A stretch of 64,000 bases of DNA from an uncultured Phascolarctobacterium sp. (GCA_947630795.1 CANRJC010000004.1:1-64000); one strand, 5' to 3'. Shown: positions 25,469 to 34,787, counted from the first letter of the stretch. Numbers and translations are program-made. The notes: a model not told the origin generated them from the sequence alone.

Positions 25469-27163
25469 ATGCTGAAAAAATTCGGGAAATTTCTGCCGAG
25501 GGGCGCTCTTCTATCCTTTGCCTCGCTCATCATCGCGGGAGCCGTCGCCCTCGCCGCTGCGGCAAACGCTTATGCCGACGGCTCACCTGTAATACATAGC
25601 GAAGAGAAAGAAGCCGTCGTGCTCTATACCAACGATGTTCACTGTAGCATCGAAGGCTATGCCGCCGTGGCCGCCTTGCGCGCTTCTCTTGAAGAAGAGG
25701 GACACGCTGTGCTGGCAGTGGATGCCGGCGATAATTTTCAGGGTGAGACCATCGGCTCTCTCACTCGGGGCGAGGCGGCCGTCGAGCTGATGAACGCCGT
25801 TCCCTACGCCCTCTCCGTGCCCGGCAATCACGAGTTCGACTTCGGTCTGCCCCGCTTTTTTCAATTGCTGAAGAAGGCGCACTATGCAGAGCTCAGCTGC
25901 AACATCCGCGAAATAAGAACGTGGAAATTGCTGTTGCCTGCCTATAAGATTTTTGCTCTCGGCGGCCGCAAGGCAGCCTTCGTCGGGGCGACCACTCCCG
26001 AAACTTATACTAAAGTAAATCCCCGCCACTTTGCCGACAGCGAAGGCCGGCAAGTGTACGGCTTCAGCGAAAAAGATCTGTACGCCAGGGTGCAGGAGGC
26101 CGTGGATGCGGCCCGAGCCGAAGGAGCAGAGACGGTGATCCTCGTCTCCCACTTGGGCATGGGCGGTATCACGCCCAAATGGACAGCCCGAGAAGTGATC
26201 GCCCAAACCCGGGGGATAGATGCCGTGTTGGACGGCCATTCCCACGAAGTGTTCGCCGGCGAAATTTTTAAAAATGCCGACGGCAAAGACGTGCTCTACT
26301 CGCAAACGGGAACAAAACTGCAATACATCGGCAAACTGTCAATCTCTCCCGACGGCGCTTTGCGCTCCGAGCTCATCCCTTGCACCGCTGTGAACGTGAA
26401 GAAAAGTTCCGGCGTCAAAAAAGCTTACGCTGCCGTTCGTTCTAAAACACTTGCTTACGAAAAGCTCCTCGCCGCTCTCGATGAGCCGGTCGCTTTCGCC
26501 GAGGTCTCTCTTGTCACCGACGATCCCCGCACGGGAGAGCGCCGCGTTCGCAAAGGCGAGACCAATCTGGGCGACTTCTGCGCCGATGCCTATCGCACCG
26601 TGATCGGTGCTCAGGCGGCCATGGTCAACGGCGGTGGCCTGAGATCTGCCGTAAAAGCAGGCCCTGTCAGTCTGCGCTCTTTGATGGATGTCAATCCCTG
26701 GAACAATCCCATGTGTGTCGTAAAAATGTCGGGGCAGGCCGTCTGCGATTTTTTGGAATTCAATTCCCGCAATTTGCCAGACGGCGAGTGCGGCGGCTTC
26801 TGCCACGTTTCCGGCATTAGCTATGAGATCGATCCCGCCGTTAAAAGCCCTGTGCTGACGGATGACAAAGGTGTGTTCGCCGGTGTTCGCGAAAAAGCGG
26901 CCCGCCGAGTGAGCAACGTGCGCATCCAAGGGCGCCCCGTCGATCTTGCCGCAGACTACACGATAGCAGGCGATAAATTTTTTCTCATGGACGGAGGCGA
27001 CGGCACCGGGGGCATCCAAGGCATAAGGCCTCTCATCGTCACAGGGCTGCCCGACGATGTAGCCTGCCTCTTCAAATATGTTACGGAGCATTTGCACGGG
27101 AAGATCACCGCCGAATCGTACGGCGATCCCCTCGGTGCCGGGCGTATAGTCATCCGCGAGTAA
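25469..27163 (+). CDS. Secreted 5'-nucleotidase / 2',3'-cyclic phosphodiesterase family (UshA-like)
   Basis: A 564-residue exported metallophosphoesterase. A signal peptide (about 1-36, cleavage after AYA) precedes the calcineurin-like domain with all metal motifs: YTNDVHC, DAGDNFQG, PGNHEFDFG, SHLGMGG and GHSHE. The C-terminal 5'-nucleotidase domain (about 330-540) has NLGDFCADAYR, VNGGGLR and DGGDG. No LPXTG or SLH anchor, so periplasmic or released. The ATG at 25469 was chosen over one 13 codons upstream because AAAGG is correctly spaced. Likely scavenges nucleotides. Confidence 0.92.
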   Translation: MLKKFGKFLPRGALLSFASLIIAGAVALAAAANAYADGSPVIHSEEKEAVVLYTNDVHCSIEGYAAVAALRASLEEEGHAVLAVDAGDNFQGETIGSLTRGEAAVELMNAVPYALSVPGNHEFDFGLPRFFQLLKKAHYAELSCNIREIRTWKLLLPAYKIFALGGRKAAFVGATTPETYTKVNPRHFADSEGRQVYGFSEKDLYARVQEAVDAARAEGAETVILVSHLGMGGITPKWTAREVIAQTRGIDAVLDGHSHEVFAGEIFKNADGKDVLYSQTGTKLQYIGKLSISPDGALRSELIPCTAVNVKKSSGVKKAYAAVRSKTLAYEKLLAALDEPVAFAEVSLVTDDPRTGERRVRKGETNLGDFCADAYRTVIGAQAAMVNGGGLRSAVKAGPVSLRSLMDVNPWNNPMCVVKMSGQAVCDFLEFNSRNLPDGECGGFCHVSGISYEIDPAVKSPVLTDDKGVFAGVREKAARRVSNVRIQGRPVDLAADYTIAGDKFFLMDGGDGTGGIQGIRPLIVTGLPDDVACLFKYVTEHLHGKITAESYGDPLGAGRIVIRE

Positions 27164-27300
27164 AAACGAAGAGGCACAAAAAATCGCTGCCGAGAGCCGA
27201 GACCTGCGCCGAAAAATTTTCGGCAAAAGTTTTTTGCTTTTGTTTTTGCGCACGAAGCTTGGCGAAAAGAGCCCATCGCCGCTGCTCTTTATTTAAAAGG
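27164..27300. other. Spacer with GCCGAAAAATTTTCGGC palindrome
   Basis: A 17-bp near-perfect palindrome followed by AAAAGTTTTTTG lies about 50 bp after the nucleotidase stop and may serve as a weak terminator. AT-rich otherwise. Confidence 0.4.
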
Positions 27301-27309
27301 TGAGCTCAT

Positions 27310-27972
27310 ATGAGTGAAGAAGAAAAACGCACAGCTCTGCAAAAAACGGAAGAAGAACTGCGCCGCTGCGAGGCCTGTCCTCTGCGTCGCGATTGTTTGG
27401 CTCCCGTAGGAGGCTTCGGCGCCGCCGACACGCCTCTCGTCTTAGTGGGCGAAGGCCCCGGCGGTGTGGAGGACGATTACGGCTGTCCCCTCATCGGTCC
27501 TTCCGGCCAATTATTGGACAAAGCGCTGTGGGCAGTGGGCATCACCCGCGACAGAATTTACACCACCAACGTGATCAAGTGCCGTCCTCTCAACAACCGC
27601 ACCCCCGATATAGCAGAAGCAGCTTTTTGCGGCGCCCGTTTTTTGGAAAAAGAATTGGCCGTGATACGGCCGAAGATCATCGTGGCCCTGGGCAGCGTGG
27701 CCCTTCACTATTTCGGCGGCAGCGATCTGCGCATCCTCCGTGACCGAGGGCAGTGGTTCCTCACCGCCGGCGGCTATCCCTGCATCGCCACCTATCACCC
27801 GGCCTATTTGCTGCGGCTGACGGGAAAAGAACTTGTGCAAGCGAAGTGGGATGTTTTTCACGATCTGCAGGCGGCCCTGGCCAAGGCAAAAGAAGCGGAG
27901 CCAGCTTATGTTTTCAAGAGCGAAGCAAAAATAAATTTGTTCGATCTTTGCAAGAAGCGGGAGCGGACCTAG
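27310..27972 (+). CDS. Family 4 uracil-DNA glycosylase
   Basis: A 220-residue Fe-S glycosylase that removes uracil from DNA. The four cluster cysteines fit the family pattern: CEAC at residues 20-23 and C-x15-C in the stretch beginning KCRPLNNRTP. Motif GEGPGGVEDDYGCPLIG (about 49-65) holds the active-site loop, and ATYHPAYLLR the second motif. The C-terminal tail beyond about 190 is an extension. Preceded by AAAAGGTG. Confidence 0.93.
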   Translation: MSEEEKRTALQKTEEELRRCEACPLRRDCLAPVGGFGAADTPLVLVGEGPGGVEDDYGCPLIGPSGQLLDKALWAVGITRDRIYTTNVIKCRPLNNRTPDIAEAAFCGARFLEKELAVIRPKIIVALGSVALHYFGGSDLRILRDRGQWFLTAGGYPCIATYHPAYLLRLTGKELVQAKWDVFHDLQAALAKAKEAEPAYVFKSEAKINLFDLCKKRERT

Positions 27973-27988
27973 TTCACAAAAATTTTTC

Positions 27989-28019
27989 TTGACTTGCACC
28001 GAGGCACAAAGCCTATATT
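27989..28019 (+). promoter_or_regulatory. Promoter of the membrane metallophosphoesterase gene
   Basis: TTGACT (27989-27994) and TATATT (28014-28019), 19 bp apart, with TTTTT just upstream. Confidence 0.5.
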
Positions 28020-28065
28020 ATATGTGGATTTTATGAACACGATCGGCTTGAAGGAGCGTCAGCAC

Positions 28066-29169
28066 ATGCGGGTGGTTTATTTTATTTTGCCGGTGACTTT
28101 GATCTTGGGCACCGTCGGCTATCTCTATCTGCGGCTGGCGCTGCCTTTTTCTTTCACTAAGGGGCCCCTCTTCGCCCTGCTCTTTTTCCTGCTGGCCGTC
28201 AACAATGTGGGCGCCCGCCTGCTGCCCGCCGCCTGCCCGGCTTTTTTGATGAAAGTGAGCGGTTTTCTCAGCGGTCTTTGGATCGCCCTCATGTTTTATT
28301 TTCTCTGGGCGGCTATTTTACAGCTTTTTCTTTTTATCATTATGAAATTGACGGGCTCGGCCTGGTCTTTGGGAAAGATCGCCGCTGCCGTCTGTGCCTT
28401 CTGCGTCTGCTTTGTGCTGTGGGGCTGCTATCGTGCCTTCAGCCCCGTGCTGCGGCAGGAAGAGATCGTCACCGCTAAATTGTCCGAAGGTGAAAGTTAC
28501 CGCATCGTTCTCCTCAGCGATCTGCACTTGGGGCAGATCAACGGCCGCTCATACAGCGAAGAGCTAACGGCGAAAGTGAATGCTCTGCAGCCTGACCTCA
28601 TCCTCATCGCCGGCGACATTTTGGATGAGATGCAGCTTTACGTGGAAAAAGAAGGAGGCCTCGCTCCTTTGGCCGAGCTCAAAGCGCCTAAGGGCGTGTA
28701 CATGGCCTACGGCAATCACGATTACATCGATCGGCCGACTTTGTGGCAGCAAAAATTGGAGGCCGTGGGCATCCGCGTGCTGCGGGACAGCTCTGCCATC
28801 ATCGACGGCAGGCTGAAGCTCACCGGCTTGGAAGATTACAGTTTTTACCGGGGCACGGAGCCCATGAAGGCGCTGAGCGCAGACAACGACAAATATTACA
28901 ACATCGTGCTCGATCATCAGCCCCGCCGTTTCGCTCCCGCCGCCGCTTTGGGCTACGACCTTTATCTGGCCGGGCACACTCACACCGGCCAGCTCTTCCC
29001 CAATCGGCAAGTCACCAAAAGACTTTATTGGCTGGACTACGGCCGAGCCCAATGGGAAAAGATGACCGCCATCACCAGCAACGGCTACGGCTTCTGGGGC
29101 CCGCCGGTGCGGACGGAAGTTGCTCCCGAATATTTGCTCATCACTTTGCGGGGCGAAGATCGATCTTGA
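28066..29169 (+). CDS. Membrane-anchored metallophosphoesterase
   Basis: A 367-residue protein of the YkuE/YaeI-like calcineurin phosphoesterase group. Four hydrophobic helices occupy about 3-135. The catalytic domain shows LLSDLHLGQ, IAGDILDEM, YGNHDY, LDHQPRRF and AGHTHTGQLFP. In related proteins the enzyme acts on lipid-linked substrates (YaeI/LpxH-like), but the substrate here is unknown. The ATG at 28066 follows AAGGAG; the frame is open 24 codons further, overlapping the promoter. Ends at a strong terminator. Confidence 0.9.
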   Translation: MRVVYFILPVTLILGTVGYLYLRLALPFSFTKGPLFALLFFLLAVNNVGARLLPAACPAFLMKVSGFLSGLWIALMFYFLWAAILQLFLFIIMKLTGSAWSLGKIAAAVCAFCVCFVLWGCYRAFSPVLRQEEIVTAKLSEGESYRIVLLSDLHLGQINGRSYSEELTAKVNALQPDLILIAGDILDEMQLYVEKEGGLAPLAELKAPKGVYMAYGNHDYIDRPTLWQQKLEAVGIRVLRDSSAIIDGRLKLTGLEDYSFYRGTEPMKALSADNDKYYNIVLDHQPRRFAPAAALGYDLYLAGHTHTGQLFPNRQVTKRLYWLDYGRAQWEKMTAITSNGYGFWGPPVRTEVAPEYLLITLRGEDRS

Positions 29170-29186
29170 CCTTTCGCAACGATGAC

Positions 29187-29222
29187 AAAAGAGCCTTGCC
29201 CCTTGCGGGCAGGGCTCTTTTC
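29187..29222 (+). terminator. Terminator of the metallophosphoesterase gene
   Basis: A long stem (AAAAGAGCC.TGCCC type, one mismatch) with a TTGCG-rich loop and TTTT at its 3' side. The next promoter is embedded in it. Confidence 0.75.
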
Positions 29223-29231
29223 GTGTACAAT
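29203..29231 (+). promoter_or_regulatory. Promoter embedded in the preceding terminator
   Basis: TTGCGG (29203-29208) lies in the terminator loop and TACAAT (29226-29231) just after it, 17 bp apart. It would drive the hypothetical gene and the YccF gene. Confidence 0.6.
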
Positions 29232-29302
29232 GAGTTTGAAAAAGTTCAGACTTTTTGCCAAAGGCAGAAAAATTTTTTCAAGAGAACGCGGGAGGTCAAG
29301 CC

Positions 29303-29698
29303 ATGGTGAAACTGTCCTTTCCTCGGCCCCAAAGACAGGGACGCACGGCGTCTCCTTTAGAGCCCGACGAATACGGAGTTTTAGATGTGGGTTACGTCAC
29401 CGGCACTTTCTGCGACGGCCGTCCTTATCGTTTGGAGTGCTGGCGCATGGAAGAGCTCGTGCTGGCCACCGTCTTTTTTTCTTCTCTCTATTTGGAAGAT
29501 TATGAGCGGGCCGACTTGCGTCTTCTCTTAGAAGCAGAATGCGTCATCAACTTCGGCTATGACGAAAAGCCTCGTCTGCAAGCGGCCCTCACTCAAGATG
29601 AAGTGGGAGAAAAAATGTGGGCGGTGAATGTGCAATTGGCAGCGGGGAAAAAAGTCTTCGCCGAAATTTTGCCGTCTTTACGGCGTTACGTTATTTAA
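29303..29698 (+). CDS. Conserved-looking hypothetical protein, 131 residues
   Basis: A soluble, slightly acidic protein that I do not recognise. The ATG at 29303 follows GGGAGG by 7 nt. An N-terminal Arg/Pro-rich stretch (SFPRPQRQGR) is followed by a predicted alpha/beta core (GVLDVGYVTGTFCDGRPYRL, then LVLATVFFSSLYLEDYERA). Two cysteines only; no signal peptide. Its real promoter, good ribosome binding site and position before another small gene argue that it is genuine. Confidence 0.6.
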   Translation: MVKLSFPRPQRQGRTASPLEPDEYGVLDVGYVTGTFCDGRPYRLECWRMEELVLATVFFSSLYLEDYERADLRLLLEAECVINFGYDEKPRLQAALTQDEVGEKMWAVNVQLAAGKKVFAEILPSLRRYVI

Positions 29699-29735
29699 AA
29701 ATAGACAAAAAATTTTAAAAAGGGAGCGAGAGAAA

Positions 29736-30119
29736 ATGAGTATGCTGGGCAACATCCTCTGGTTCGTTTTCGGCGGCGCCTTAGCGGGACTGGGCTGGTT
29801 TTTCGTGGGCTTCTTGTGGTGCATCACCATCATCGGCGTCCCCGTAGGGCTGCAGTGTTTCAAACTGGGACGGCTGAGCTTCTTCCCCTTCGGCAGAGAA
29901 GTGCTGCCGGGCGGCGGCGCCGGCTCTCTCTTCCTTAATATTTTATGGCTGCTCTTCGGCGGCTTGGAACTGGCGGCGGCTCACGGCGTCTTCGGTCTCA
30001 TGCTCTGCGTCACCATCATCGGCATCCCCTTCGGCATGCAGCATTTCAAACTGGCTCTTTTAGCTCTCTTGCCCTTCGGTGCCCGCATCGTCGACGCAGA
30101 CGAATTGAACATACATTGA
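29736..30119 (+). CDS. YccF domain membrane protein
   Basis: A 127-residue membrane protein with two YccF repeats: each has a helix ending in WFVFGGALAGLGWF or LLFGGLELAAAHG, then CITIIGVPVGLQCFKL or CVTIIGIPFGMQHFKL. The internal duplication is plain by eye. Function of the family is unknown. The ATG at 29736 was chosen because GGGAGCGAG precedes it; the open frame extends upstream without a ribosome binding site. Confidence 0.9.
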   Translation: MSMLGNILWFVFGGALAGLGWFFVGFLWCITIIGVPVGLQCFKLGRLSFFPFGREVLPGGGAGSLFLNILWLLFGGLELAAAHGVFGLMLCVTIIGIPFGMQHFKLALLALLPFGARIVDADELNIH

Positions 30120-30157
30120 GCAGGACCCTTGCGCTTTCTTTCGTTTTCTTTTTATGC

Positions 30158-30163
30158 TATAAT
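30158..30163 (+). promoter_or_regulatory. -10 of the yloC-remA-gmk-rpoZ-coaBC-recQ operon
   Basis: A perfect TATAAT with only a weak T-rich -35 (TTTCTT about 17 bp upstream), 75 bp before the yloC start. Confidence 0.5.
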
Positions 30164-30237
30164 TGATTTTCGAAAAAGAAACATCGCCGTTTTGTGCGGC
30201 CGTCTTTCTTTAAAATATTTTTTGATGCAGGTGCGTT

Positions 30238-31137
30238 ATGGTAAAAAGCATGACCGGCTTCGGCCGAGGGGCTTACGAAGATCAGACCTTCAGCTGTACC
30301 GTGGAGATGAAGACGGTGAACCACCGCTACAACGAGGTGGCCATCCGCTTGCCCCGCTTTCTCAATCCGCTTGAAGACCGACTGCGCAAACAGATCCTCG
30401 CCACCGTGAGCCGGGGCCGCATCGATGTGTTCATCTCCGCCGCCGTGACCGGCAGCAGCGGCAGCCGTTTGAAAGTAGACGAAGAGCTGGCGCTGGCCTA
30501 TCACGAAGCGCTGGGGAAGATCGCAAAAACTTTGGGCGCGGCGGATAACGCTCTCGGTATCGGTGCAGAGCTCCTGCACATCGCCCGCTGCCCAGAAGTG
30601 ATCGTCCCTCAGGACGTTAGCCCCGATCTGGAAGAGTTGTGGCCCAAATTACAGCAGGCAGCGGCTCAGGCCTTAGAGCAATTGGCAGCCATGCGGAGCG
30701 TGGAAGGCGAGAACATCGCCGCCGATATGGCGGCCAGAGCCGACTTGATCGCCGCTAAACTGGCACAGGTAGAAGTGCGAGCTCCTCAGATCGTCAGCGA
30801 ATATCAGACGAAATTGCAAGAAAGGCTGAACGCCCTCTTGGCCGGCGCAAAAGTTCAGGTAGAACCGGAGCGGCTGCTGCAGGAAGCGGCCGTCTTTGCC
30901 GACCGCACCAACATCACCGAAGAGATCGTGCGGCTGAAGAGCCACCTGCTCCAGTTCAAAGCTATTTTGAAACAGGAAGTGCCGGTAGGCCGCAAGCTGG
31001 ACTTTTTGGTGCAGGAATTCAATCGGGAAGCCAACACCATCGGATCCAAGGCCAACGACTATCAACTGGCCCAACTGGTGGTAGAGATCAAAGCCGAGAT
31101 CGAAAAGATCAGAGAGCAGCTCCAAAATCTGGAATAG
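30238..31137 (+). CDS. yloC: YicC/YloC family endoribonuclease
   Basis: A 299-residue protein of the YicC family, recently recognised as an endoribonuclease group. It has the diagnostic start [10 protein letters not shown] and [14 protein letters not shown], a long coiled-coil middle (about 150-235), and the C-terminal DUF1732 domain ([24 protein letters not shown] split across two helices, then [10 protein letters not shown]). First gene of the conserved yloC-remA-gmk-rpoZ-coaBC cluster. AGGTG precedes the ATG. Confidence 0.94.
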   Translation: MVKSMTGFGRGAYEDQTFSCTVEMKTVNHRYNEVAIRLPRFLNPLEDRLRKQILATVSRGRIDVFISAAVTGSSGSRLKVDEELALAYHEALGKIAKTLGAADNALGIGAELLHIARCPEVIVPQDVSPDLEELWPKLQQAAAQALEQLAAMRSVEGENIAADMAARADLIAAKLAQVEVRAPQIVSEYQTKLQERLNALLAGAKVQVEPERLLQEAAVFADRTNITEEIVRLKSHLLQFKAILKQEVPVGRKLDFLVQEFNREANTIGSKANDYQLAQLVVEIKAEIEKIREQLQNLE

Positions 31138-31153
31138 ACCGCAGGAGGCCGCC

Positions 31154-31420
31154 ATGGACATCAAGCTCATCAACATCGGCTTCGGCAACATCGTAGCCGC
31201 CAACCGCATCATCGCCATCATCAGCCCCGAATCGGCTCCCGTCAAACGCATCATCCAAGAAGCGCGGGACAAAGGCCTTTTGATCGATGCCACTTACGGC
31301 CGCCGCACCCGGGCAGTCATCGTCACCGACAGCGCTCATGTCATCCTCAGCTCCGTGCAACCGGAGACGGTGGCCAATCGTCTGAGCAGCAGCGAAGCGA
31401 ACGGGGAGGATGAAGAATGA
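31154..31420 (+). CDS. remA: RemA/DUF370 extracellular-matrix regulator
   Basis: An 88-residue DNA-binding protein of the RemA family, which activates biofilm-matrix and osmoprotection genes in Bacillus. The core [19 protein letters not shown] and [20 protein letters not shown] are family hallmarks. The C-terminal tail is acidic. It overlaps gmk by 4 nt. Role in this organism unknown. Confidence 0.94.
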   Translation: MDIKLINIGFGNIVAANRIIAIISPESAPVKRIIQEARDKGLLIDATYGRRTRAVIVTDSAHVILSSVQPETVANRLSSSEANGEDEE

Positions 31421-32043
31421 TGGCGGCGGCTCCTCACGGCCTGCTGTTGGTGGTATCGGGCCCCAGCGGCGCAGGCAAAGGCACTATCTGCGGTCTGTTG
31501 CGGCAGCAGTTGCCTGATTTAGGCTACTCTGTTTCCGTCACCACCAGGGCTCCCCGAGCAGGCGAAACAGACGGAGTCAATTATTTTTTCAAAAGCGCGG
31601 CCGAAGTTCAACGCATGATTGCCGACGACGAATTGTTGGAATATGCTGAGGTGTACGGCAATTACTACGGCACTCCCCGCCGTTATGTAGAAGAGCAATT
31701 AGAAGCGGGCAAAGATGTGCTTTTGGAGATAGACATCCAAGGGGCGCTGCAGGTGAAGGAACATTATCCGGAAGGAGTATTCGTCTTCATCGTGCCTCCC
31801 AGTTTGGACGAACTGTCCAAACGCATCTATAAGCGGGGGACCGACAGTTTGGACGTGATCGCCCGCCGGCTGGCGGAAGCGGAGATGGAGTTGGGCTATG
31901 CCCGTAAATACGATTACATTATCGTCAACGATGTGGCGGCCAAAGCTACGGCTAAAGTGCTGACCATCATGGAGGCGGAACGCTACAAAGTTTCCCGCAC
32001 CTATTTCATCGTCGACGAGATTTGTCAGCAAAAAGAAAAATAG
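31417..32043 (+). CDS. gmk: Guanylate kinase
   Basis: Phosphorylates GMP to GDP (208 residues). P-loop [11 protein letters not shown] (about 13-23), GMP-binding [20 protein letters not shown], lid region around 130-150, and [11 protein letters not shown] near the end. The start has GGGAGG. Part of the yloC-coaBC operon. Confidence 0.97.
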   Translation: MMAAAPHGLLLVVSGPSGAGKGTICGLLRQQLPDLGYSVSVTTRAPRAGETDGVNYFFKSAAEVQRMIADDELLEYAEVYGNYYGTPRRYVEEQLEAGKDVLLEIDIQGALQVKEHYPEGVFVFIVPPSLDELSKRIYKRGTDSLDVIARRLAEAEMELGYARKYDYIIVNDVAAKATAKVLTIMEAERYKVSRTYFIVDEICQQKEK

Positions 32044-32055
32044 GAGGCCGAGATC

Positions 32056-32247
32056 ATGTCTATGGTAGATCCATCCATCGATAAGCTGGCGGAAATGGTA
32101 GACAGCAAGTACACTTTGGTCATCATGGCCGCAAAAAGGGCCAGAGAATTGACCAAGCCCGGGGTCAACCTGAAGGAGAGGGAAGTGAGCACCGCTCTGA
32201 AGGAGATAGCCCGGGGCGAGATCACCTACGAAAAGGACAGAGGCTGA
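32056..32247 (+). CDS. rpoZ: RNA polymerase omega subunit
   Basis: A 63-residue omega subunit with the conserved VDSKYTLVIMAAKRARELT helix that contacts beta-prime. Immediately after gmk, as in most bacteria. The ATG at 32056 follows AGGAGG; it starts MSMVDPSIDKL. Confidence 0.95.
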   Translation: MSMVDPSIDKLAEMVDSKYTLVIMAAKRARELTKPGVNLKEREVSTALKEIARGEITYEKDRG

Positions 32248-32268
32248 ACTGTGTCCGGAGGCAGAGAG

Positions 32269-33477
32269 ATGTTGCAAGGCAAAAAAATCGTGTTGGGAGT
32301 GACCGGAGGCATCGCCGTCTACAAAGTTGTGGATCTGGCGAGCCGCCTGCGCAAGGCCGGCTGTGAAGTGAAAGTCATCATGACCGCCCATGCTCAGGAG
32401 TTCGTCGCCCCTCTCACTTTTAAAGAGATCAGCGGCAACAAAGTGGCCGTCTCCATGTGGGACGCCAATGCGGAATACAATGTGGAGCATATCGCTCTGG
32501 CCAACTGGGCCGATATGTTCCTCGTCGCTCCCGCCACCGCCAACATTTTGGCCAAGCTGAGCTGGGGGATAGCGGACGATCTTTTGAGCACTGCTCTGCT
32601 TGCCACCACCGCCCCCGTTTTGGTGTGCCCGGCGATGAACAGCAATATGTATCTCGCCCCGGCCACGCAGGAAAATTTAAAGCGGCTGAAAGAGCGGGGC
32701 GTTTTAGTATTGCCTCCCGCCGTGGGGCAGCTGGCCTGCGGCACCTCGGGGCCGGGGCGACTGCCGGAACCGCCCCAGATCGTAGCGGCGATAGAGGCTT
32801 TCTTTGCCAAAAAAGACGGCGACTTGCGCGCCTTAAAAATTTTGGTGACTGCCGGCGGCACCAGAGAGCCTATCGATCCGGTGCGCTTTGTAGGCAATAG
32901 GTCCAGCGGCAAAATGGGCTATGCCATCGCTCAGGTGGCGGCACAAAGAGGCGCAGACGTGCTGCTGATCACCGGACCCTGCGCCCTCCCCGTTCCCGCC
33001 AACGTTCAGGTGCAGCGGGTGGAGACTACTCAGGAGATGCTGACCGCCTGTCTGTCCGCCTATCCGAAAACGGACGTGGTGATCAAAGCGGCGGCAGTAG
33101 CCGATTTCAAACCGCGAGAAGTTGCTCCTCAAAAGATCAAAAAGAAGGGCGACGAAGGCCTCACCGTAGTGATGGACAAAAATCCCGACATCCTCGCAGA
33201 ATTAGGCCGGCGCAAAGAGAGGCAGATCTTAATCGGCTTTGCCGCCGAGACTCAGGATCTTTTGGCCAACGCCCGGGAAAAATTGACGAAGAAAAATTTG
33301 GATCTGATCGTAGCCAACGATGTCACTGCGGCCGGAGCCGGCTTCAACAGCGATACCAACATCGTGAAATTCCTCTACCCCGACGGCAGGGTGGAAAGTT
33401 TGGAGAAAATGGCCAAGCAGGAGGTGGCCCGGCGTCTTTTGGACGCAGCTTTGATTCTGAAACAAAATAAATGTTAG
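32269..33477 (+). CDS. coaBC: Bifunctional phosphopantothenoylcysteine decarboxylase / synthase (CoaBC)
   Basis: Two successive steps of coenzyme A synthesis. The N-terminal flavin-dependent CoaC domain (1-175) has GVTGGIAVYK and PAMNSNMY; the C-terminal CoaB domain (about 185-400) has VTAGGTREPIDPVRFVGNRS, ITGPC and KAAAVADF, with KIKKKGDE as the nucleotide loop. The ATG at 32269 was chosen over a GTG six codons upstream because GGAGG sits 7 nt before it. Its stop overlaps the recQ start. Confidence 0.96.
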   Translation: MLQGKKIVLGVTGGIAVYKVVDLASRLRKAGCEVKVIMTAHAQEFVAPLTFKEISGNKVAVSMWDANAEYNVEHIALANWADMFLVAPATANILAKLSWGIADDLLSTALLATTAPVLVCPAMNSNMYLAPATQENLKRLKERGVLVLPPAVGQLACGTSGPGRLPEPPQIVAAIEAFFAKKDGDLRALKILVTAGGTREPIDPVRFVGNRSSGKMGYAIAQVAAQRGADVLLITGPCALPVPANVQVQRVETTQEMLTACLSAYPKTDVVIKAAAVADFKPREVAPQKIKKKGDEGLTVVMDKNPDILAELGRRKERQILIGFAAETQDLLANAREKLTKKNLDLIVANDVTAAGAGFNSDTNIVKFLYPDGRVESLEKMAKQEVARRLLDAALILKQNKC

Positions 33478-34709
33478 GGCGGCCGCAGGATGAACTGCGC
33501 CGTGCATTAAAAAAATATTTCGGTCACGACCGCTTCAGACCGGGTCAGGAGGAAATAGCCGCCGGCATCTTGAGGGGCACGCCTATCTTGGCAGTGCTGC
33601 CCACAGGTGCCGGTAAAAGCATTTGTTTTCAACTGCCCGGTCTTTTGTTGCCTCATTTGACTTTGGTGATCTCGCCCCTCTTGTCGTTGATGAAAGATCA
33701 GGCAGAGCACTTGGCAGAGCGAGGCATAGGTGCGGCTTTTTTGGGCAGCCACCTCAGCCGGTGGGAGCAGGGCCGCACATTGGCCCGAGCCCGTGAGGGC
33801 GAGATAAAATTTCTTTATGTGTCGCCGGAGCGGCTAGAGCAAAAAGATTTCATCGCTTTTGCCAAAGAAGTTCCTCTTTCTTTAACGGCAGTGGACGAAG
33901 CCCATTGCATCAGTCAGTGGGGCCCCTCCTTCCGCCCGTCTTATTATCGCATTCCGCTTTTTTTGGAGCAGCTGCCCGTTGAGCCCCGGCTCTGCGCCTT
34001 CACCGCTTCCGCCACGCCCCGAGTGCGGCGAGACATCATCTGCCGTTTGGGGATGAAGGAAGCAAAAATTTTGGTGGGAGGTTTCGATCGGCCCAATCTT
34101 TTTTTGGAAGTAAAAGAGACCGAGGCCAAGCCCCGGGCGCTGTTGGATTTTTTACGGGCTCATCGGGGCGAGTGCGGCATCATTTACTGCGCCACCCGCC
34201 TTTTGACGGAGGAAGTGTGCAGTTTCGTGAAGCGGCAGGGCTTCAACGCTCTGCGCTATCACGGCGGCCTCACCTCCGAGGAGCGGCGGCTCAATCAAGA
34301 GCGCTTCATCGCCGAGCCCGCTCTCTTGATGGTGGCCACCAACGCTTTCGGCATTGGCATCGACAAAAGCGATGTTCGCTTCGTTTTGCACTACAATATG
34401 CCGGCCGACTTGGAATCCTATTATCAGGAAGCGGGACGGGCGGGGCGGGACGGCCTGCCGGCCCGTTGCCTTCTGCTCTTCAACGAAGAAGACGTAAGGA
34501 TTAACAGATATCTTGCGGCGAAAAACTCTGCCGCTCCTCGCTTGCGGGCCCAAGGCGAAGAACTTTTGGCGAAAATGTTGGGCTACTGCCGCAGCAAGGC
34601 CTGCCTGCGCCACTCGCTTTTGGCTTATTTCGGAGAAGAGAGCCCGTTCCGCTGCGGCAATTGCGGCAATTGCTGCACAGCCTCGCTGTGGGAAAATTTT
34701 TTCGGTTGA
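33471..34709 (+). CDS. Short RecQ-family DNA helicase
   Basis: A 412-residue superfamily 2 helicase. RecQ motifs: FRPGQEEIAAGIL (motif 0), LPTGAGKSICFQLP (I), TAVDEAHCISQWG (II plus the RecQ-specific aromatic loop), FTASATP (III), ATNAFGIGIDKSDVRFV (V) and YYQEAGRAGRDG (VI). A C-terminal cysteine cluster (CRSKAC... CGNCGNCC) fits the RecQ zinc site, but there is no winged-helix or HRDC domain, so it is much shorter than E. coli RecQ. It overlaps coaBC by 7 nt. In Bacillus priA occupies this position. Confidence 0.9.
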   Translation: MLGRPQDELRRALKKYFGHDRFRPGQEEIAAGILRGTPILAVLPTGAGKSICFQLPGLLLPHLTLVISPLLSLMKDQAEHLAERGIGAAFLGSHLSRWEQGRTLARAREGEIKFLYVSPERLEQKDFIAFAKEVPLSLTAVDEAHCISQWGPSFRPSYYRIPLFLEQLPVEPRLCAFTASATPRVRRDIICRLGMKEAKILVGGFDRPNLFLEVKETEAKPRALLDFLRAHRGECGIIYCATRLLTEEVCSFVKRQGFNALRYHGGLTSEERRLNQERFIAEPALLMVATNAFGIGIDKSDVRFVLHYNMPADLESYYQEAGRAGRDGLPARCLLLFNEEDVRINRYLAAKNSAAPRLRAQGEELLAKMLGYCRSKACLRHSLLAYFGEESPFRCGNCGNCCTASLWENFFG

Positions 34710-34736
34710 GCGTCGATCCGCAAAAAGGCATGAGAA

Positions 34737-34760
34737 AAGGGACCGCTTTTGCGGTCCCTT
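34737..34760 (-). terminator. Terminator shared by rplS and recQ
   Basis: A perfect 10-bp stem (AAGGGACCGC / GCGGTCCCTT) with loop TTTT. The T-run is better on the minus strand, so it mainly ends rplS, but it also separates the convergent recQ. Confidence 0.8.
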
Positions 34761-34787
34761 GCCCGATACGAAAACGAGAAGCTTTTG

